A DNA stretch of 64,000 nt from JASHPR01 sp963815375 (GTDB taxonomy: Bacteria > Actinomycetota > Actinomycetes > Streptosporangiales > Streptosporangiaceae). Of the stretch, positions 9,305-18,128 are shown one piece after another. The DNA lies in assembly GCA_963815375.1 (NCBI GenBank), contig CAWFGX010000001.1, positions 682,001 through 746,000 of the forward strand. The letters run 5' to 3'. Position numbers and translations under genes: made by a program. A model generated the notes under the pieces. That model worked only from the letters and a program-made list of their open reading frames with translations, did no database searches and was not told the origin of the DNA. Positions within the stretch are counted from its first letter, which is position 1; every line of letters begins with the position of its first letter.

Positions 9305-10293
9305 TGCTCGGGGGCTGGCTTGTAGCCGGGGAAGATGGCGTCGAGGCGCTTCAGGGCATCGTCGTCGAGCGTCACGGTGAGGGCGCGCTGGGCATCGACC
9401 AGGTGGGCCAGGGTCCGCGGCCCGATGATCGGCGCAGTCACCCCGTCCTGCTGCAGCAGCCAGGCCAGCGCCACGGTACCGGGCTCCTCGCCGAGTTCCT
9501 CGCAGAAGTCCTCGTAGGCGCCGAGCGCCTCGGTGTTGCGGTCGACGGTCTCCCGCACATCGCTATGCACGCGGCGGGCGCCCTCGCGTTCCTTGCGCAG
9601 CACACCGCCGAGCAGCCCGCCGTTCAGCGGCGACCACGGGATGATCCCGACCCCGTACTCGAGCGCAGCTGGCAGCACCTCCAGCTCGATCTCCCGGGTC
9701 ATCAGGTTGTAGATCGACTGCTCGCTGACCAGCCCGAAGAACCGGCGTGCCGCGGCGGCGTCGTTGGCCTGCGCGATGTGCCAGCCGGCGAAGTTAGACG
9801 AGCCGACATAGAGGATCTTGCCCTGGGTGACCAGTACCTCCATCGCCTGCCAGATCTCGTCCCACGGGGTGTCCCGGTCGATGTGGTGCATCTGGTAGAG
9901 GTCGATGTAGTCGGTCTGGAGCCGGCGCAGCGACGCGTCACAGGCACGCCGGATGTTCAGAGCGGACAGCCTGCTCTCGTTGGGCCACTCCGCCATAGCG
10001 CCGTAAAGCTTGGTTGCGAGCACTGTGCGCTCGCGCCGTCCGCCGCCTGATGCGAACCAGTCGCCGATGATCTCCTCGGCCCAGCCGTGGTGCGCCAGCG
10101 GGTTGTCCACCCGCTGCCCGGCCGGGGCCAGGCCATACCGGTTAGCGGTGTCGAAGAAGTTGATGCCGAGCTCGTGCGCGTGGTCCATGATCGCGTGGGA
10201 GTCGGCGGGCGTGGTCAGCGCCCCGAAGTTCATGGTCCCGAGGACGAAGCGGCTCACGGACAGCCCGGAGCGGCCCAGGTTCGTGTACTCCAT
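9292..10293 (-). CDS. aldo/keto reductase (YghZ/YajO-like)
   Basis: 333-residue AKR with NFFDTANRYG (Asp, Tyr), VLATKLYG (Lys) and DLYQMHHID (His) as the catalytic set, ending in a typical PGYKPAPEHYAW tail. The family reduces aldehydes or ketones with NADPH. ATG 10293 has AAGGG seven bases upstream. The tail and stop codon are part of a tandem repeat that continues downstream. Confidence 0.9.
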   Translation of the reverse strand: MEYTNLGRSGLSVSRFVLGTMNFGALTTPADSHAIMDHAHELGINFFDTANRYGLAPAGQRVDNPLAHHGWAEEIIGDWFASGGGRRERTVLATKLYGAMAEWPNESRLSALNIRRACDASLRRLQTDYIDLYQMHHIDRDTPWDEIWQAMEVLVTQGKILYVGSSNFAGWHIAQANDAAAARRFFGLVSEQSIYNLMTREIELEVLPAALEYGVGIIPWSPLNGGLLGGVLRKEREGARRVHSDVRETVDRNTEALGAYEDFCEELGEEPGTVALAWLLQQDGVTAPIIGPRTLAHLVDAQRALTVTLDDDALKRLDAIFPGYKPAPEHYAW

Positions 10294-10451
10294 GCCTCCA
10301 CCCTTTCACGGCCCTGCCGGGCAGTAATCCCACGATGGTTGATGACGCGGGAACAGTCGTGGACAAGCCGAGCGGGCTGAACAGCGCGGGTAACGGGTTC
10401 ACGGTGACCGAGGAGTCATGACTCCCCCAGAGGTCCTAAGGTCAGGAGGTA

Positions 10452-11687
10452 ATGCGCCGCTCGTTCGATGTCCTGAGCCTGGGCAGCTTTGTAGCTCTCG
10501 GGGTGCCTGACGGCATGATCGGAACCGCGTGGCCATCGATGCGCCAGACCTTCGGGGCGCCGATCGGTGACCTCGGCCTGATCCTGCTCGCGGCCACAGC
10601 GGGAGCCGCAGTGGTCAGCGTCTGGGTCGGCGCCCTGATCCGCCGGCTGGGTATGCCCGCGCTGCTCGTGGTGGCAGCGAGTTGTGGCGCAGCGGGAGCA
10701 GCCGGATTCGCCCTGGCCCCCGGGCTGTGGCTGGTGATCGGAGCTGCAATGCTGGCTGGCGCCGGGGCCGGGATGCTGGACGGCGGCCTGAACACGGAAG
10801 TAAGCCTGCTGGGCCGGCAGCGCCTGCTTAATTTGCTGCACGGCAGCTACGGCGTCGGCGCTGCTGCCGGGCCGCTCCTGGTCACCGCGGCGATCCTCAC
10901 CGGGTCCTGGCGGCGCGGCTACATCGGGCTGCTCGCGCTGGATCTGGTGCTCGCGGGGTCGTGGCTGCTGCACCGTCGGCGTGATCTTCCCCGGCCGGCT
11001 CGGGCCAGCCAGGCGCAGCCGACCCAGGCCCAGCTCGCCCAGGCCCAGCCCAGCCGGGCGCAGCCCGCCCAGACCGCAGAGCAGCCGGGTCCTGGCTGGT
11101 CGCGGCGGAGCAAACTGATAGCCGCAGCCGGGATAGGCGTTTTTTTTGTCTATACCGGCCTGGAGGTCGGCGCAGGGCAGTGGGAGGCGAGCTTCTGCCG
11201 GGGCCACCTGGGCCTGTCGGCGTCGCAGGCCGGCCTGGCAACGTTCGGATACTGGGCCGCGCTAACCGCCGTGCGCATGAGCCTGGCTCTGCCCCGGCAT
11301 CCGCCGTCGGCCCGGATCGTGGTCCGCTGGGGTACCAGCCTGGCTGTGATCGCCACCGCAATCATCTGGGTACAGCCGGGCGCGGCAGGCACCGTGGCTG
11401 GCTTTGTTCTGCTGGGCGGCGCGCTGGCCGGGGTGTTCCCTGCGCTGATCGCTCTCACCCCGGACCGGATCGGGCAGTGGCGGGCGCAGCGGGTCATCGG
11501 CTGGCAGGTAGGCGCCGCGGCGGTCGGCGGAGCCGGCCTCTCGGCCGTCATCGGCCTGCTCATCGCAGCCGGTGGGCTGGCTGTTCTCGGGCCCTCGGTC
11601 ACCGTCCTCGCGCTGGTGCTGGTCGCGGCCGAACTGATGCTGGCCAGGCTGGCGGCCCCGGCCAGACAGCAGCCAGCGGAAGGCTGA
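10452..11687 (+). CDS. MFS transporter
   Basis: 411-residue polytopic protein with about 12 hydrophobic helices and the MFS-like N-terminus GSFVALGVPDGMIGTAWPSM; a Gln/Ala/Pro-rich cytosolic loop (about residues 185-215, with repeated QPSRAQPAQ-type units) separates the two halves. AGGAGGT lies only two bases before the ATG, so spacing is poor and initiation may be weak or the true start slightly downstream. Substrate unknown. It converges with the LLM oxidoreductase gene with a 15-base gap. Confidence 0.85.
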   Translation: MRRSFDVLSLGSFVALGVPDGMIGTAWPSMRQTFGAPIGDLGLILLAATAGAAVVSVWVGALIRRLGMPALLVVAASCGAAGAAGFALAPGLWLVIGAAMLAGAGAGMLDGGLNTEVSLLGRQRLLNLLHGSYGVGAAAGPLLVTAAILTGSWRRGYIGLLALDLVLAGSWLLHRRRDLPRPARASQAQPTQAQLAQAQPSRAQPAQTAEQPGPGWSRRSKLIAAAGIGVFFVYTGLEVGAGQWEASFCRGHLGLSASQAGLATFGYWAALTAVRMSLALPRHPPSARIVVRWGTSLAVIATAIIWVQPGAAGTVAGFVLLGGALAGVFPALIALTPDRIGQWRAQRVIGWQVGAAAVGGAGLSAVIGLLIAAGGLAVLGPSVTVLALVLVAAELMLARLAAPARQQPAEG

Positions 11688-11702
11688 CCGGGCCGCGGGC
11701 AC

Positions 11703-12563
11703 CTACCACGGCACCGACTCTGCCAGCAGCTCCACCTGCTTGAGTGCCCCGGCACAGGGGAATAGCACCAGCTCATCGCATCCCGCCGCCGTGAACCGCT
11801 CGACGAGCGAACGAACCTCATCTTGTGTCTTGGGCGTGTTGGTCATCAGCTCCTTCTTAAACGGCGCATAGCCAAAGTAGGAGTCGATGAACGTGCCGAC
11901 GCTGTCCTCGGCGTCGTCACCCAGCGCAAAGTAGGTAGCCATCAGACGTTCGGGACGGCCGGGGCGTCCGCGCGAGGCCCAGACCTCGTCCAGCTCGGCC
12001 GAAAGGGTCTTGAACTCGTCCGGCCCGCCGTGGCCGCACATCCAGCTCGCCGAGTGATCGGCGACCCGGCGCCACGTTGGCCCGGTAAAGCCGCCGAACA
12101 TCAGCGGTGGTCCGGACGGGCTGGTCGGCTGCGGTCCGACCGTGCGGCCAGTCTCCTCAGTACCGGCCTGCCACGCACTCACGATCTCCGCGACCTGGCC
12201 GTCCAGGATCGCCCCGCGGCGGTGGAAGTCGACGCCCACGACCTTGTAGTCGTCAGGCCGGGCACCCAGCCCCAGTCCCAGCTCGAATCGGCCTTCGCTG
12301 AGCTGGTCTAGAGTCAGGGCCGCCTTTGCTATCAGGGCAGCCGGCCGCAATGGAGCAAGCAGCACCGCTGTGCGCAGCGCAACCCGGCTGGTAACCGAGG
12401 CCGCCACTGCCAATGCGGCGAAGGGGTCATAGGTGCAGTAGGCAACCCGGTCGGTACACGACAGTGACGCGAATCCGGCTGCCTCCGCTTCCCGCGACCA
12501 CTCGGCCAGCCGCGCGCCCGGAACTCCGGGGACCATCGTGGGCAGCCCAATGCCTATCCGCAC
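11703..12563 (-). CDS. LLM-class flavin-dependent (probably F420) oxidoreductase
   Basis: 286-residue luciferase-like TIM barrel. The N-terminus MRIGIGLPTMVPG, the block LAPLRPAALIAKAALTLDQLSEGRFELGLGLG and FGGFTGPTWRR are typical of F420-dependent members, although FMN use cannot be excluded. GTG 12563 is preferred over 12596 because GGAG precedes it at good spacing and the barrel begins immediately. Substrate unknown. Confidence 0.88.
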   Translation of the reverse strand: MRIGIGLPTMVPGVPGARLAEWSREAEAAGFASLSCTDRVAYCTYDPFAALAVAASVTSRVALRTAVLLAPLRPAALIAKAALTLDQLSEGRFELGLGLGARPDDYKVVGVDFHRRGAILDGQVAEIVSAWQAGTEETGRTVGPQPTSPSGPPLMFGGFTGPTWRRVADHSASWMCGHGGPDEFKTLSAELDEVWASRGRPGRPERLMATYFALGDDAEDSVGTFIDSYFGYAPFKKELMTNTPKTQDEVRSLVERFTAAGCDELVLFPCAGALKQVELLAESVPW

Positions 12564-12592
12564 TGATTTCTCCTTATTGCCGTGCCTTCGCG

Positions 12593-12826
12593 TCACGAGC
12601 CAGAGGCTGATGTGCTGGAGACTGAGTTACCCGGCTGCCGGCTCGCTGGCAGCCGCCGTCGCCGGTCCGCACAGGCCTCGGCGTGGCGGCTGAAGTGCCG
12701 CCGGGGAGGCGGCGGCACCGGGCCGAGGCGGCTCAGCAGCCAGGCAAATACCCTGCCCGCGTCCGATCGACACGACAGCCAGATGCCGTCATCAGCCTTC
12801 CAGCGCACGAAGGAGTACCTGTCCAC
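12593..12826 (-). CDS. small hypothetical protein
   Basis: 77 codons from GTG 12826, preceded by GGAGG with seven-base spacing. The first 50 residues (DRYSFVRWKADDGIWLSC..., VFAWLLSRLGPVPPPP) look protein-like; the tail is Arg/Ser-rich. No family is recognised. It may be a real small gene or a chance frame; the Shine-Dalgarno sequence is the main support. Confidence 0.4.
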   Translation of the reverse strand: MDRYSFVRWKADDGIWLSCRSDAGRVFAWLLSRLGPVPPPPRRHFSRHAEACADRRRRLPASRQPGNSVSSTSASGS

Positions 12827-13007
12827 GCCTGGGCCTCCGTAAAGCCGCGATGCGAGGCTGAAGTCGATGCGCTCGCCTCGCTGATCGCTACTATCCGGCC
12901 GAGCCAGTTACCGCGGTCATTACCGGAGCTGCCGGATGATCACGCTCGCGGGCGCCCAGCGCGAAGACCCTCGGCCTCGCCGCGTCACCCACGGCCCGCC
13001 CTGGTTT

Positions 13008-13283
13008 TCAGGGCCGGGCCGTCGGGTTCTCGGGGGACTCCGGGGGGTCGCTCCCCCGGGCCAAACGGCTGCCGGCACCCTGGCCAGAGCCGTCAGCGTA
13101 CTCGATGGCCGTCAGGTCGGTTCGCACAATACGGCCGCATCGCCGGCACGTGAATTGGATAATCGGATAGCTGGGGTCGCTGATCCGCCACTGACGGTCT
13201 GCGCACTGCGGGCACCTGTCGTCGCCACCAAAGTGTGACGTCAGCCATTGGCGCGCCGCGTGATCAAAAGCTTCGCTGACCAC
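13008..13283 (-). CDS. small zinc-ribbon-like protein
   Basis: 91 residues with two paired cysteine knuckles, CPQC and CRRC, about 23 residues apart, as in small zinc ribbons; the C-terminal third is low-complexity. The GTG start shares one base with the stop of the upstream cupin gene (TAG/GTG), so it is coupled to that gene and ends the GMC-cupin operon. Zn-ribbon proteins of this size often serve as small partner or electron-transfer subunits; its role here is unknown. Confidence 0.65.
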   Translation of the reverse strand: MVSEAFDHAARQWLTSHFGGDDRCPQCADRQWRISDPSYPIIQFTCRRCGRIVRTDLTAIEYADGSGQGAGSRLARGSDPPESPENPTARP

Positions 13284-13642
13284 TATGCATCGGCCTTGTT
13301 CCAGGTCGCACCCATCGCAATGCGGCTCTCTGGGCCCTTGACGTGGAACCTGTGCCCCTTACCAGTCGGGTCGTTGAAAATGATGACATCGCCGGGCATC
13401 AATCGTCGCCAGCCTTCCTCAGTCTCGTACTCCGAGACGCCGGTGCACATCACGTAGAGGACGGACATCTCGAAGGGATGCCAGTCGACAAAAAATTCGC
13501 CTGGCCGGTTAGGAGCGGAATTTGGTGGCGGAACGTAAACTGGGCCTGCGGCCCGGCTGGCGATCTCCGCAAACTCCTCCGGGGTATAGTCGCGGACATG
13601 TGTCCGCTGGTCATCCCCGGTATACAGTTCGATTATCTGCAC
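13283..13642 (-). CDS. cupin protein, type B (first copy)
   Basis: 119-residue single-domain cupin: DWHPFEMSVLYVMCTG is the first motif with a candidate metal-binding His, and MPGDVIIFNDPTGKGHRF is the second, containing the other His. It is very like the protein at 28579-28986 (both start MQIIELYTG and share EYETEEGWRRL or DYETEEGWRRL). It follows the type A cupin within an operon, 41 bases downstream. Small cupins of this kind act as isomerases, dehydratases or dioxygenases; the reaction here is unknown. Confidence 0.85.
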   Translation of the reverse strand: MQIIELYTGDDQRTHVRDYTPEEFAEIASRAAGPVYVPPPNSAPNRPGEFFVDWHPFEMSVLYVMCTGVSEYETEEGWRRLMPGDVIIFNDPTGKGHRFHVKGPESRIAMGATWNKADA

Positions 13643-13683
13643 GAGTGCCCCATTTCGTCGACGAGCGCGCGAGCTCTGTCGGG

Positions 13684-14016
13684 CTATGAGCCGAGAGTAA
13701 ATCTCAGCGATATAGCCTTCTCCTTGCCGATCGCGTCGAATGTATGGCCTTGCCCGGAGGTATCTTCGATGACAATCACGTCACCGGGGAAAAGCCGCCG
13801 TTTGCCTTCCACTGCACCGAATTCGTGTATGCCGCACAGCGCGATCACGAGCTCGCGGCGATCCGACGCGGCCTGGCCTCTGCAAATCGGGGCCTCGATA
13901 ATCTCCACGCGCGCTGACCCGGTTACCTGCTGACCGAACTGATTGAGCATTTCCGGTGTTAGGCCCTCCCAGTGCGATCTGCCGTCGCCGCCAGGATAAA
14001 TATGCAGTCGCTGCAT
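13684..14016 (-). CDS. cupin-like protein, type A (first copy)
   Basis: 110 residues, paralogous to 28166-28513: both start MQRxxIY, contain GDGxSH or TDGESH and end with RRLFPGDVxVxEDxSGxGH. Unlike type B it has no His in the first cupin motif, so it may be a non-metal or regulatory partner of type B. ATG 14016 has GAGG upstream and lies inside the preceding gene, giving a 58-base overlap, so the two are tightly coupled. Confidence 0.83.
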   Translation of the reverse strand: MQRLHIYPGGDGRSHWEGLTPEMLNQFGQQVTGSARVEIIEAPICRGQAASDRRELVIALCGIHEFGAVEGKRRLFPGDVIVIEDTSGQGHTFDAIGKEKAISLRFTLGS

Positions 14017-14510
14017 AACTCGTCCTCGCTTCCGCCGTACGTCGGTTCAGCCGGTGCCTGCCGGTACCTCGCGCCACGGCTCGCCACGCAGCCGAGAATG
14101 TCGTCGCCGAGGCCGTCCTCGGCCGGGCTCGCAAGCATCGGCTCCTGACCCGGATAGCCGATCAGCTTCCCGACCACTGGGTTCATGTAGTACGCACCGA
14201 TAACGGCCGCCGCCACACTAAGGAAGAAGCCGGGATCGTTTCCCCTGAGATCCCGCAGCACCACAGCTGGGCCGTCCTCGCTGACCCGTGCCGCCACTCG
14301 CCGCACAGCCGGAAGCAGGTCGCGGCGAACCGTCAGGACGTAATCGAGCCATTCCCGGCTTCCCTCCGCCGAACTCGCGGCCGGCATTCGGTCCGTCGCC
14401 GGGATCAGTAGGTCTGCCAGCCTCCACAGGGCCTCGCTCTCGGCCGCGAGTCTGCCTGCGGCAGGTTCGCGGGCCGCGGCGTCGCCCGGAGTGAGGTGCC
14501 CGTCAGGCAT
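13959..14510 (-). CDS. gluconate 2-dehydrogenase subunit 3-like protein
   Basis: About 183 residues with the subunit-3 style core (LWRLADLLIPATDRMPAAS, DPGFFLSVAAAVIGAYYMNPVVGKLIGYPGQ). Such proteins are small companions of membrane or periplasmic GMC dehydrogenases. ATG 14510 overlaps the GMC gene stop by eight bases; an upstream GTG at 14534 is also possible. No export signal is evident. It is probably the partner of the adjacent GMC oxidoreductase. Confidence 0.8.
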   Translation of the reverse strand: MPDGHLTPGDAAAREPAAGRLAAESEALWRLADLLIPATDRMPAASSAEGSREWLDYVLTVRRDLLPAVRRVAARVSEDGPAVVLRDLRGNDPGFFLSVAAAVIGAYYMNPVVGKLIGYPGQEPMLASPAEDGLGDDILGCVASRGARYRQAPAEPTYGGSEDELCSDCIFILAATADRTGRA

Positions 14511-16116
14511 GAACCGGCACGGGCTGGCTCGCACGGCAATCGATCATGTGCTCGGCCGAGCGCAATGCCAGAGCACACAACGTCGCCGTCGGGTTCATCG
14601 CCGAGGCGGTGGGAAAAAGACCGGCGCCAAACAGGAACAGGTTCGGCACGTCGTGTGCCCGTCCGAACTCATCAGTTACCGATGTCCCCGGGTCGCTGCC
14701 CATTACTGTCGTCCCCATGCAATGAGAACGGCTGGCCGGCGTCGGAGGCTGGACAACGCGCGTCGCGCCCGCGGCCAGCAGCGATTCCTCTGCCTGGGCG
14801 ACCTGGAAGCTGATGTTCCTGACCACGTTCTCGTCATCTTTCACCATGAGTTTCACACCCGGAATACCGTCAGAGTCGGTCAGCGAATCGTGAAGCGTGA
14901 TCCGGTTAGACTCTTGCGGCAGGTCCTCGGCGATGATTCCCCATTGCACCGATCGCCCGACCGTTTCGGACACAGCCGAGTGCGGGCCATCGGTGCCGTC
15001 CGGCCGGATGATCGCTGACATTGCGGTCGCAACTGGCCCGGGTCCCGGGATGAGCCCCCATTTAGCCCCGCGCACGAAATTACGCGATTCGTCGGTCTCG
15101 TAGAACTGCAGGCTGTAGAGAAACTGGCCGTTGGGCCCGCGCTGGCCTAGTCCGCCGTCGCCGAACAGCCCGAGAACCGTCGTGAAAGGATGGGTCATGA
15201 GCCGGCGGCCGACAAGCCCCGACGAATTGGCCAGACCATCAGGGAAGCGCGCCGACGTGCTCAGCAGCAGCAGCCGCGCGTTGCCCACAGCATTGCCAGC
15301 GAGCACGACCACGTCGGCGGTCTGACGACGCTCGGTACCCGCGCGATCGATGTAAACCGCACCGGTGGCGAGGCCGGCTGAGCTGATTGTGATTTCGCGG
15401 ACCCGCGCGCCCGTCACCACGCGAGCACCGGCCCGGATCGCGTCAGGCCAGACAACGAGATCGAATGAGGCCTTCGAGTCGTTCGGGCAGCCGGTCATAC
15501 ACGTTCCGTAACGCACGCACGGATTCAGCGAGCCGTGCTTGCGCGACGCGATCGCGTTCGAGCCAGGCCACCAGTGCCAGCCCAGGTCGTTCATACCCTC
15601 GGCGACGCGACGGCCGAGCGGGCTGATCGGAAGGGGAGCCAGCGGTGGTCCGGCACCTGGCGGGTACGCCGGGTCACCGGCCCGGCCCGAGACCCCCAGC
15701 ATCTGCTCGATCGCCTCGTAGTACGGCTTGAGCTCGTGGTAGGTGAGCGGCCAGTCATCGGCTATGCCGTCGAGGGTCCGCACGCGAAAGTCCGAGGGCA
15801 CCATGCGCATCCAGTGCGCGGCGTAGATGATCGTGCTGCCGCCGACTCCGGAATACATGTTGATTGACCTCAGTCCAGAGTCGCCGCCGTCGATGGGGTA
15901 GTCCGCGCCGAGTTGCCTGACATTGGGATCGGGATGCCACTGCTTGCCGGCAGCCAGTTCCCACTCCGGCCTGGTCCCCGGATAGCCGGCCACATCCGGC
16001 CATTCGCCCTGATCGAGGCAGAGCACCGAGAAGCCCTCCGGGGCAAGCACGCTTGCCGCGATGGCGCCCGCTGGCCCGGCACCGACGACCAGCACATCGA
16101 CGTGATCGGTGGTCAT
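14503..16116 (-). CDS. GMC-family FAD oxidoreductase
   Basis: About 537 residues. The FAD dinucleotide motif VVGAGPAGAIAASVL lies at the N-terminus, GVGGSTIIYAAHWMRM follows in the middle, and the C-terminal catalytic signature is SHCMGTTVMG plus AMNPTATLCALALRSAEHM. It should oxidise an alcohol or sugar hydroxyl, passing electrons to a carrier rather than O2, given its subunit-3 partner. ATG 16116 places the FAD motif near residue 10; GTG 16146 is an alternative. A repeat element at 16179-16196 lies just upstream. Confidence 0.9.
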   Translation of the reverse strand: MTTDHVDVLVVGAGPAGAIAASVLAPEGFSVLCLDQGEWPDVAGYPGTRPEWELAAGKQWHPDPNVRQLGADYPIDGGDSGLRSINMYSGVGGSTIIYAAHWMRMVPSDFRVRTLDGIADDWPLTYHELKPYYEAIEQMLGVSGRAGDPAYPPGAGPPLAPLPISPLGRRVAEGMNDLGWHWWPGSNAIASRKHGSLNPCVRYGTCMTGCPNDSKASFDLVVWPDAIRAGARVVTGARVREITISSAGLATGAVYIDRAGTERRQTADVVVLAGNAVGNARLLLLSTSARFPDGLANSSGLVGRRLMTHPFTTVLGLFGDGGLGQRGPNGQFLYSLQFYETDESRNFVRGAKWGLIPGPGPVATAMSAIIRPDGTDGPHSAVSETVGRSVQWGIIAEDLPQESNRITLHDSLTDSDGIPGVKLMVKDDENVVRNISFQVAQAEESLLAAGATRVVQPPTPASRSHCMGTTVMGSDPGTSVTDEFGRAHDVPNLFLFGAGLFPTASAMNPTATLCALALRSAEHMIDCRASQPVPVHA

Positions 16117-16178
16117 GACGTGATCGAGGTCCCCACGGCTCGGCACCTACCGGTGGAGGTCAGCATCGGCAGCAGGTA

Positions 16179-16196
16179 ATTACGGCGGCCGTTACC
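16179..16196 (-). promoter_or_regulatory. direct-repeat operator, GMC operon
   Basis: On the GMC sense strand GGTAACGGCCGCCGTAAT: two half-sites 12 bases apart, 63 bases before ATG 16116. It is one of five matching elements in the region; the second half-site is imperfect here. Confidence 0.5.
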
Positions 16197-16261
16197 CGGG
16201 ACCGGCCAGCCCCACGCCGGGCCGGCTTGTACTGGACGACGTAGCGGGGAATAGGACGTCT

Positions 16262-16279
16262 GGTAACGGCACGTATAAC
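16262..16279 (+). promoter_or_regulatory. direct-repeat operator, aldehyde dehydrogenase operon
   Basis: GGTAACGGCACGTATAAC on the plus strand, two half-sites 12 bases apart, reading toward the small gene at 16344 and the aldehyde dehydrogenase. It shares GGTAACGG with the elements at 16179 and 20117. Confidence 0.55.
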
Positions 16280-16343
16280 AGGCCTGGCGTTAACTAGCAG
16301 ATCATCGCCCGGGTCGAGGCATCCACAGGGGGTTGTCGTCAGG

Positions 16344-16673
16344 ATGCGGGACACATCTCTACGACTAGGCCGGACGCTGTCCGCCGCTTACGGGCCGGGC
16401 CGGTTCGTCGTACTCAAAACCGGCCGGGCGCGCGATGTCCCTATCCTCAACGGGCACCCACTTATCGCGGCGCCGCCCATGCCGTGTTCAGCATCGCAGC
16501 GTCGGCGGTCAGCCCGGTGCGATCTGGAACCGGGAGCGTCTTATGCGGACGCGGAAACTGGCCTGGAACTCAGATGCACCGAAGCCGCAGCCGGCGTTCT
16601 CCTCTACGCTGGCCGGCCCATGACCCGGCTCCCGCAGCGACAGCTACGTTTCCCACTGCAACTATCGGCGTAG
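16344..16673 (+). CDS. small hypothetical protein with two similar segments
   Basis: 109 codons ending 21 bases before the aldehyde dehydrogenase start. Two stretches resemble each other: GRFVVLKTGRARDVPILNGHPL followed by a proline-rich stretch, and GLELRCTEAAAGVLLYAGRPM followed by another. This suggests a short duplicated beta-rich unit like those in small desulfoferrodoxin-N or rubredoxin-type proteins, although the metal-binding cysteine pairs are missing. There is no strong Shine-Dalgarno sequence. It could be the first gene of the operon or non-coding leader. Confidence 0.4.
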   Translation: MRDTSLRLGRTLSAAYGPGRFVVLKTGRARDVPILNGHPLIAAPPMPCSASQRRRSARCDLEPGASYADAETGLELRCTEAAAGVLLYAGRPMTRLPQRQLRFPLQLSA

Positions 16674-16694
16674 ACATATCGCAGGAGTCTTTGG

Positions 16695-18128
16695 ATGGAG
16701 TCCCGGATCCTCATCCACGGCACGTGGCGCGAGGCCTCAGACGGCCGGACTGTTCCGGTCCACGACCCGGCCACCGACGAGGTGCTGGCTGAGGTGCCGG
16801 TTGGTACCGCGGAAGACGTGCGCGCCGCAATCGACTCGGCCGCTGACGCCCTGCCCGCCTGGCGCGAGCTGACGGCAGACAAACGTGGGCGAGCCGTGGG
16901 CCGCTTCGCACAGCTTGTGGAGCAGGAATCCGGGAACCTCGCGTCGCTGATCAGCCGCGAAGGCGGAAAACCGCTCTCCGAGGCACGGGGCGAGGTCGCC
17001 TACGGGCAGTCCTTTCTGGCCTGGGCGGCTGAGGAAGCGGCACGCATCTACGGTGAGCTGATCCCGTCCTGGAACCCGGGAAAGCGCATCATGGTGCAGC
17101 ACCAGCCGGTTGGCGTCACAGCCGCGATCACGCCATGGAACTTCCCGCTCGCGATGATCACACGCAAGACCGGACCGGCACTCGCCTCCGGCTGCACGCA
17201 AATCGTGAAGCCCGCAACCCAGACACCGCTGACTGCCATCGAACTCGGCCGGCTCGCGCTCGAAGCAGGCATCCCCCCGGGTGTGCTGAACGTCGTCCCC
17301 AGCCGGGGCCCTACGGTCGCACGCGAGTTGTTCACCGACTCCCGGGTGCGCAAGGTGTCGTTCACCGGGTCCACCGAGGTCGGCCAGCAGCTGATCCGGC
17401 TCTCCGCGGACAACGTCACCCGCCTGTCGCTGGAACTCGGCGGGCACGCACCAGTGATCGTTCTGGATGATTCCGATCTTTCCGCGGCCGTCGCCGGCGT
17501 CCTTCGGGCAAAATTCCGCAACAACGGGCAGTCCTGCATCGCAGCGAACCGGCTCTATGTCTCGGCTGGTATCCACGACGAATTTGTGAGCGCTTACGCC
17601 GAGGCGGTAAAGGCGCTCGTCCTCGGGCCGACCAGCGCGGGCGTGGACGTCGGGCCGCTGATCGACGACGACGCGGTGAAGAAGGTCAACGAACACGTTG
17701 ACGACGCTGTCGAGCGCGGCGCGACGCTCGTCTGCGGCGGACGCGTACGGGATCTGGGCGTCGGCTACTCGCAGCGTTTCTACGAGCCAACGCTGCTGAC
17801 CGGCGTCTCCGACGACATGCGAATCTTCACAGAGGAGACGTTCGGACCGGTCGCGGCGATCTCGTCCGTGGCCTCCGACGACGAGGCCGTCAAGCGAGCG
17901 AACAACTCACCGTTCGGCCTCGCTGCCTACGTGTTCGGCCGAGACCTCGGAAGGGTTCTGCGGCTCGCAGAGCGGCTTGAGTACGGCGTGATCGGCGTCA
18001 ACGACGGTGCGCCCTCAACCGGCCAGGCACCCTTCGGCGGCATGAAGATGTCCGGCTACGGCCGTGAGGGCGGCAAGTATGCGATGAGCGAATACCTTGA
18101 GACGAAGTACGTGTCACTCGGGCTCTGA
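16695..18128 (+). CDS. NAD(P)+-dependent aldehyde dehydrogenase
   Basis: 477-residue ALDH superfamily enzyme oxidising an aldehyde to an acid. Catalytic Cys is in NNGQSCIAANRLYV, the general-base Glu in LELGGHAP, the cofactor loop in SFTGSTEVGQ and the anchoring PWNFPL is present. Overall closest in style to succinate-semialdehyde dehydrogenases (GabD-like). AGGAG sits nine bases before the ATG. Its 3' end overlaps the convergent VOC gene by 15 bases. Confidence 0.93.
   Translation: MESRILIHGTWREASDGRTVPVHDPATDEVLAEVPVGTAEDVRAAIDSAADALPAWRELTADKRGRAVGRFAQLVEQESGNLASLISREGGKPLSEARGEVAYGQSFLAWAAEEAARIYGELIPSWNPGKRIMVQHQPVGVTAAITPWNFPLAMITRKTGPALASGCTQIVKPATQTPLTAIELGRLALEAGIPPGVLNVVPSRGPTVARELFTDSRVRKVSFTGSTEVGQQLIRLSADNVTRLSLELGGHAPVIVLDDSDLSAAVAGVLRAKFRNNGQSCIAANRLYVSAGIHDEFVSAYAEAVKALVLGPTSAGVDVGPLIDDDAVKKVNEHVDDAVERGATLVCGGRVRDLGVGYSQRFYEPTLLTGVSDDMRIFTEETFGPVAAISSVASDDEAVKRANNSPFGLAAYVFGRDLGRVLRLAERLEYGVIGVNDGAPSTGQAPFGGMKMSGYGREGGKYAMSEYLETKYVSLGL

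Noticed and set aside
9172..10050. 292-codon plus-strand frame across the tandem repeats
   Set aside because: Antisense to the aldo/keto reductase, whose catalytic residues are intact on the other strand.
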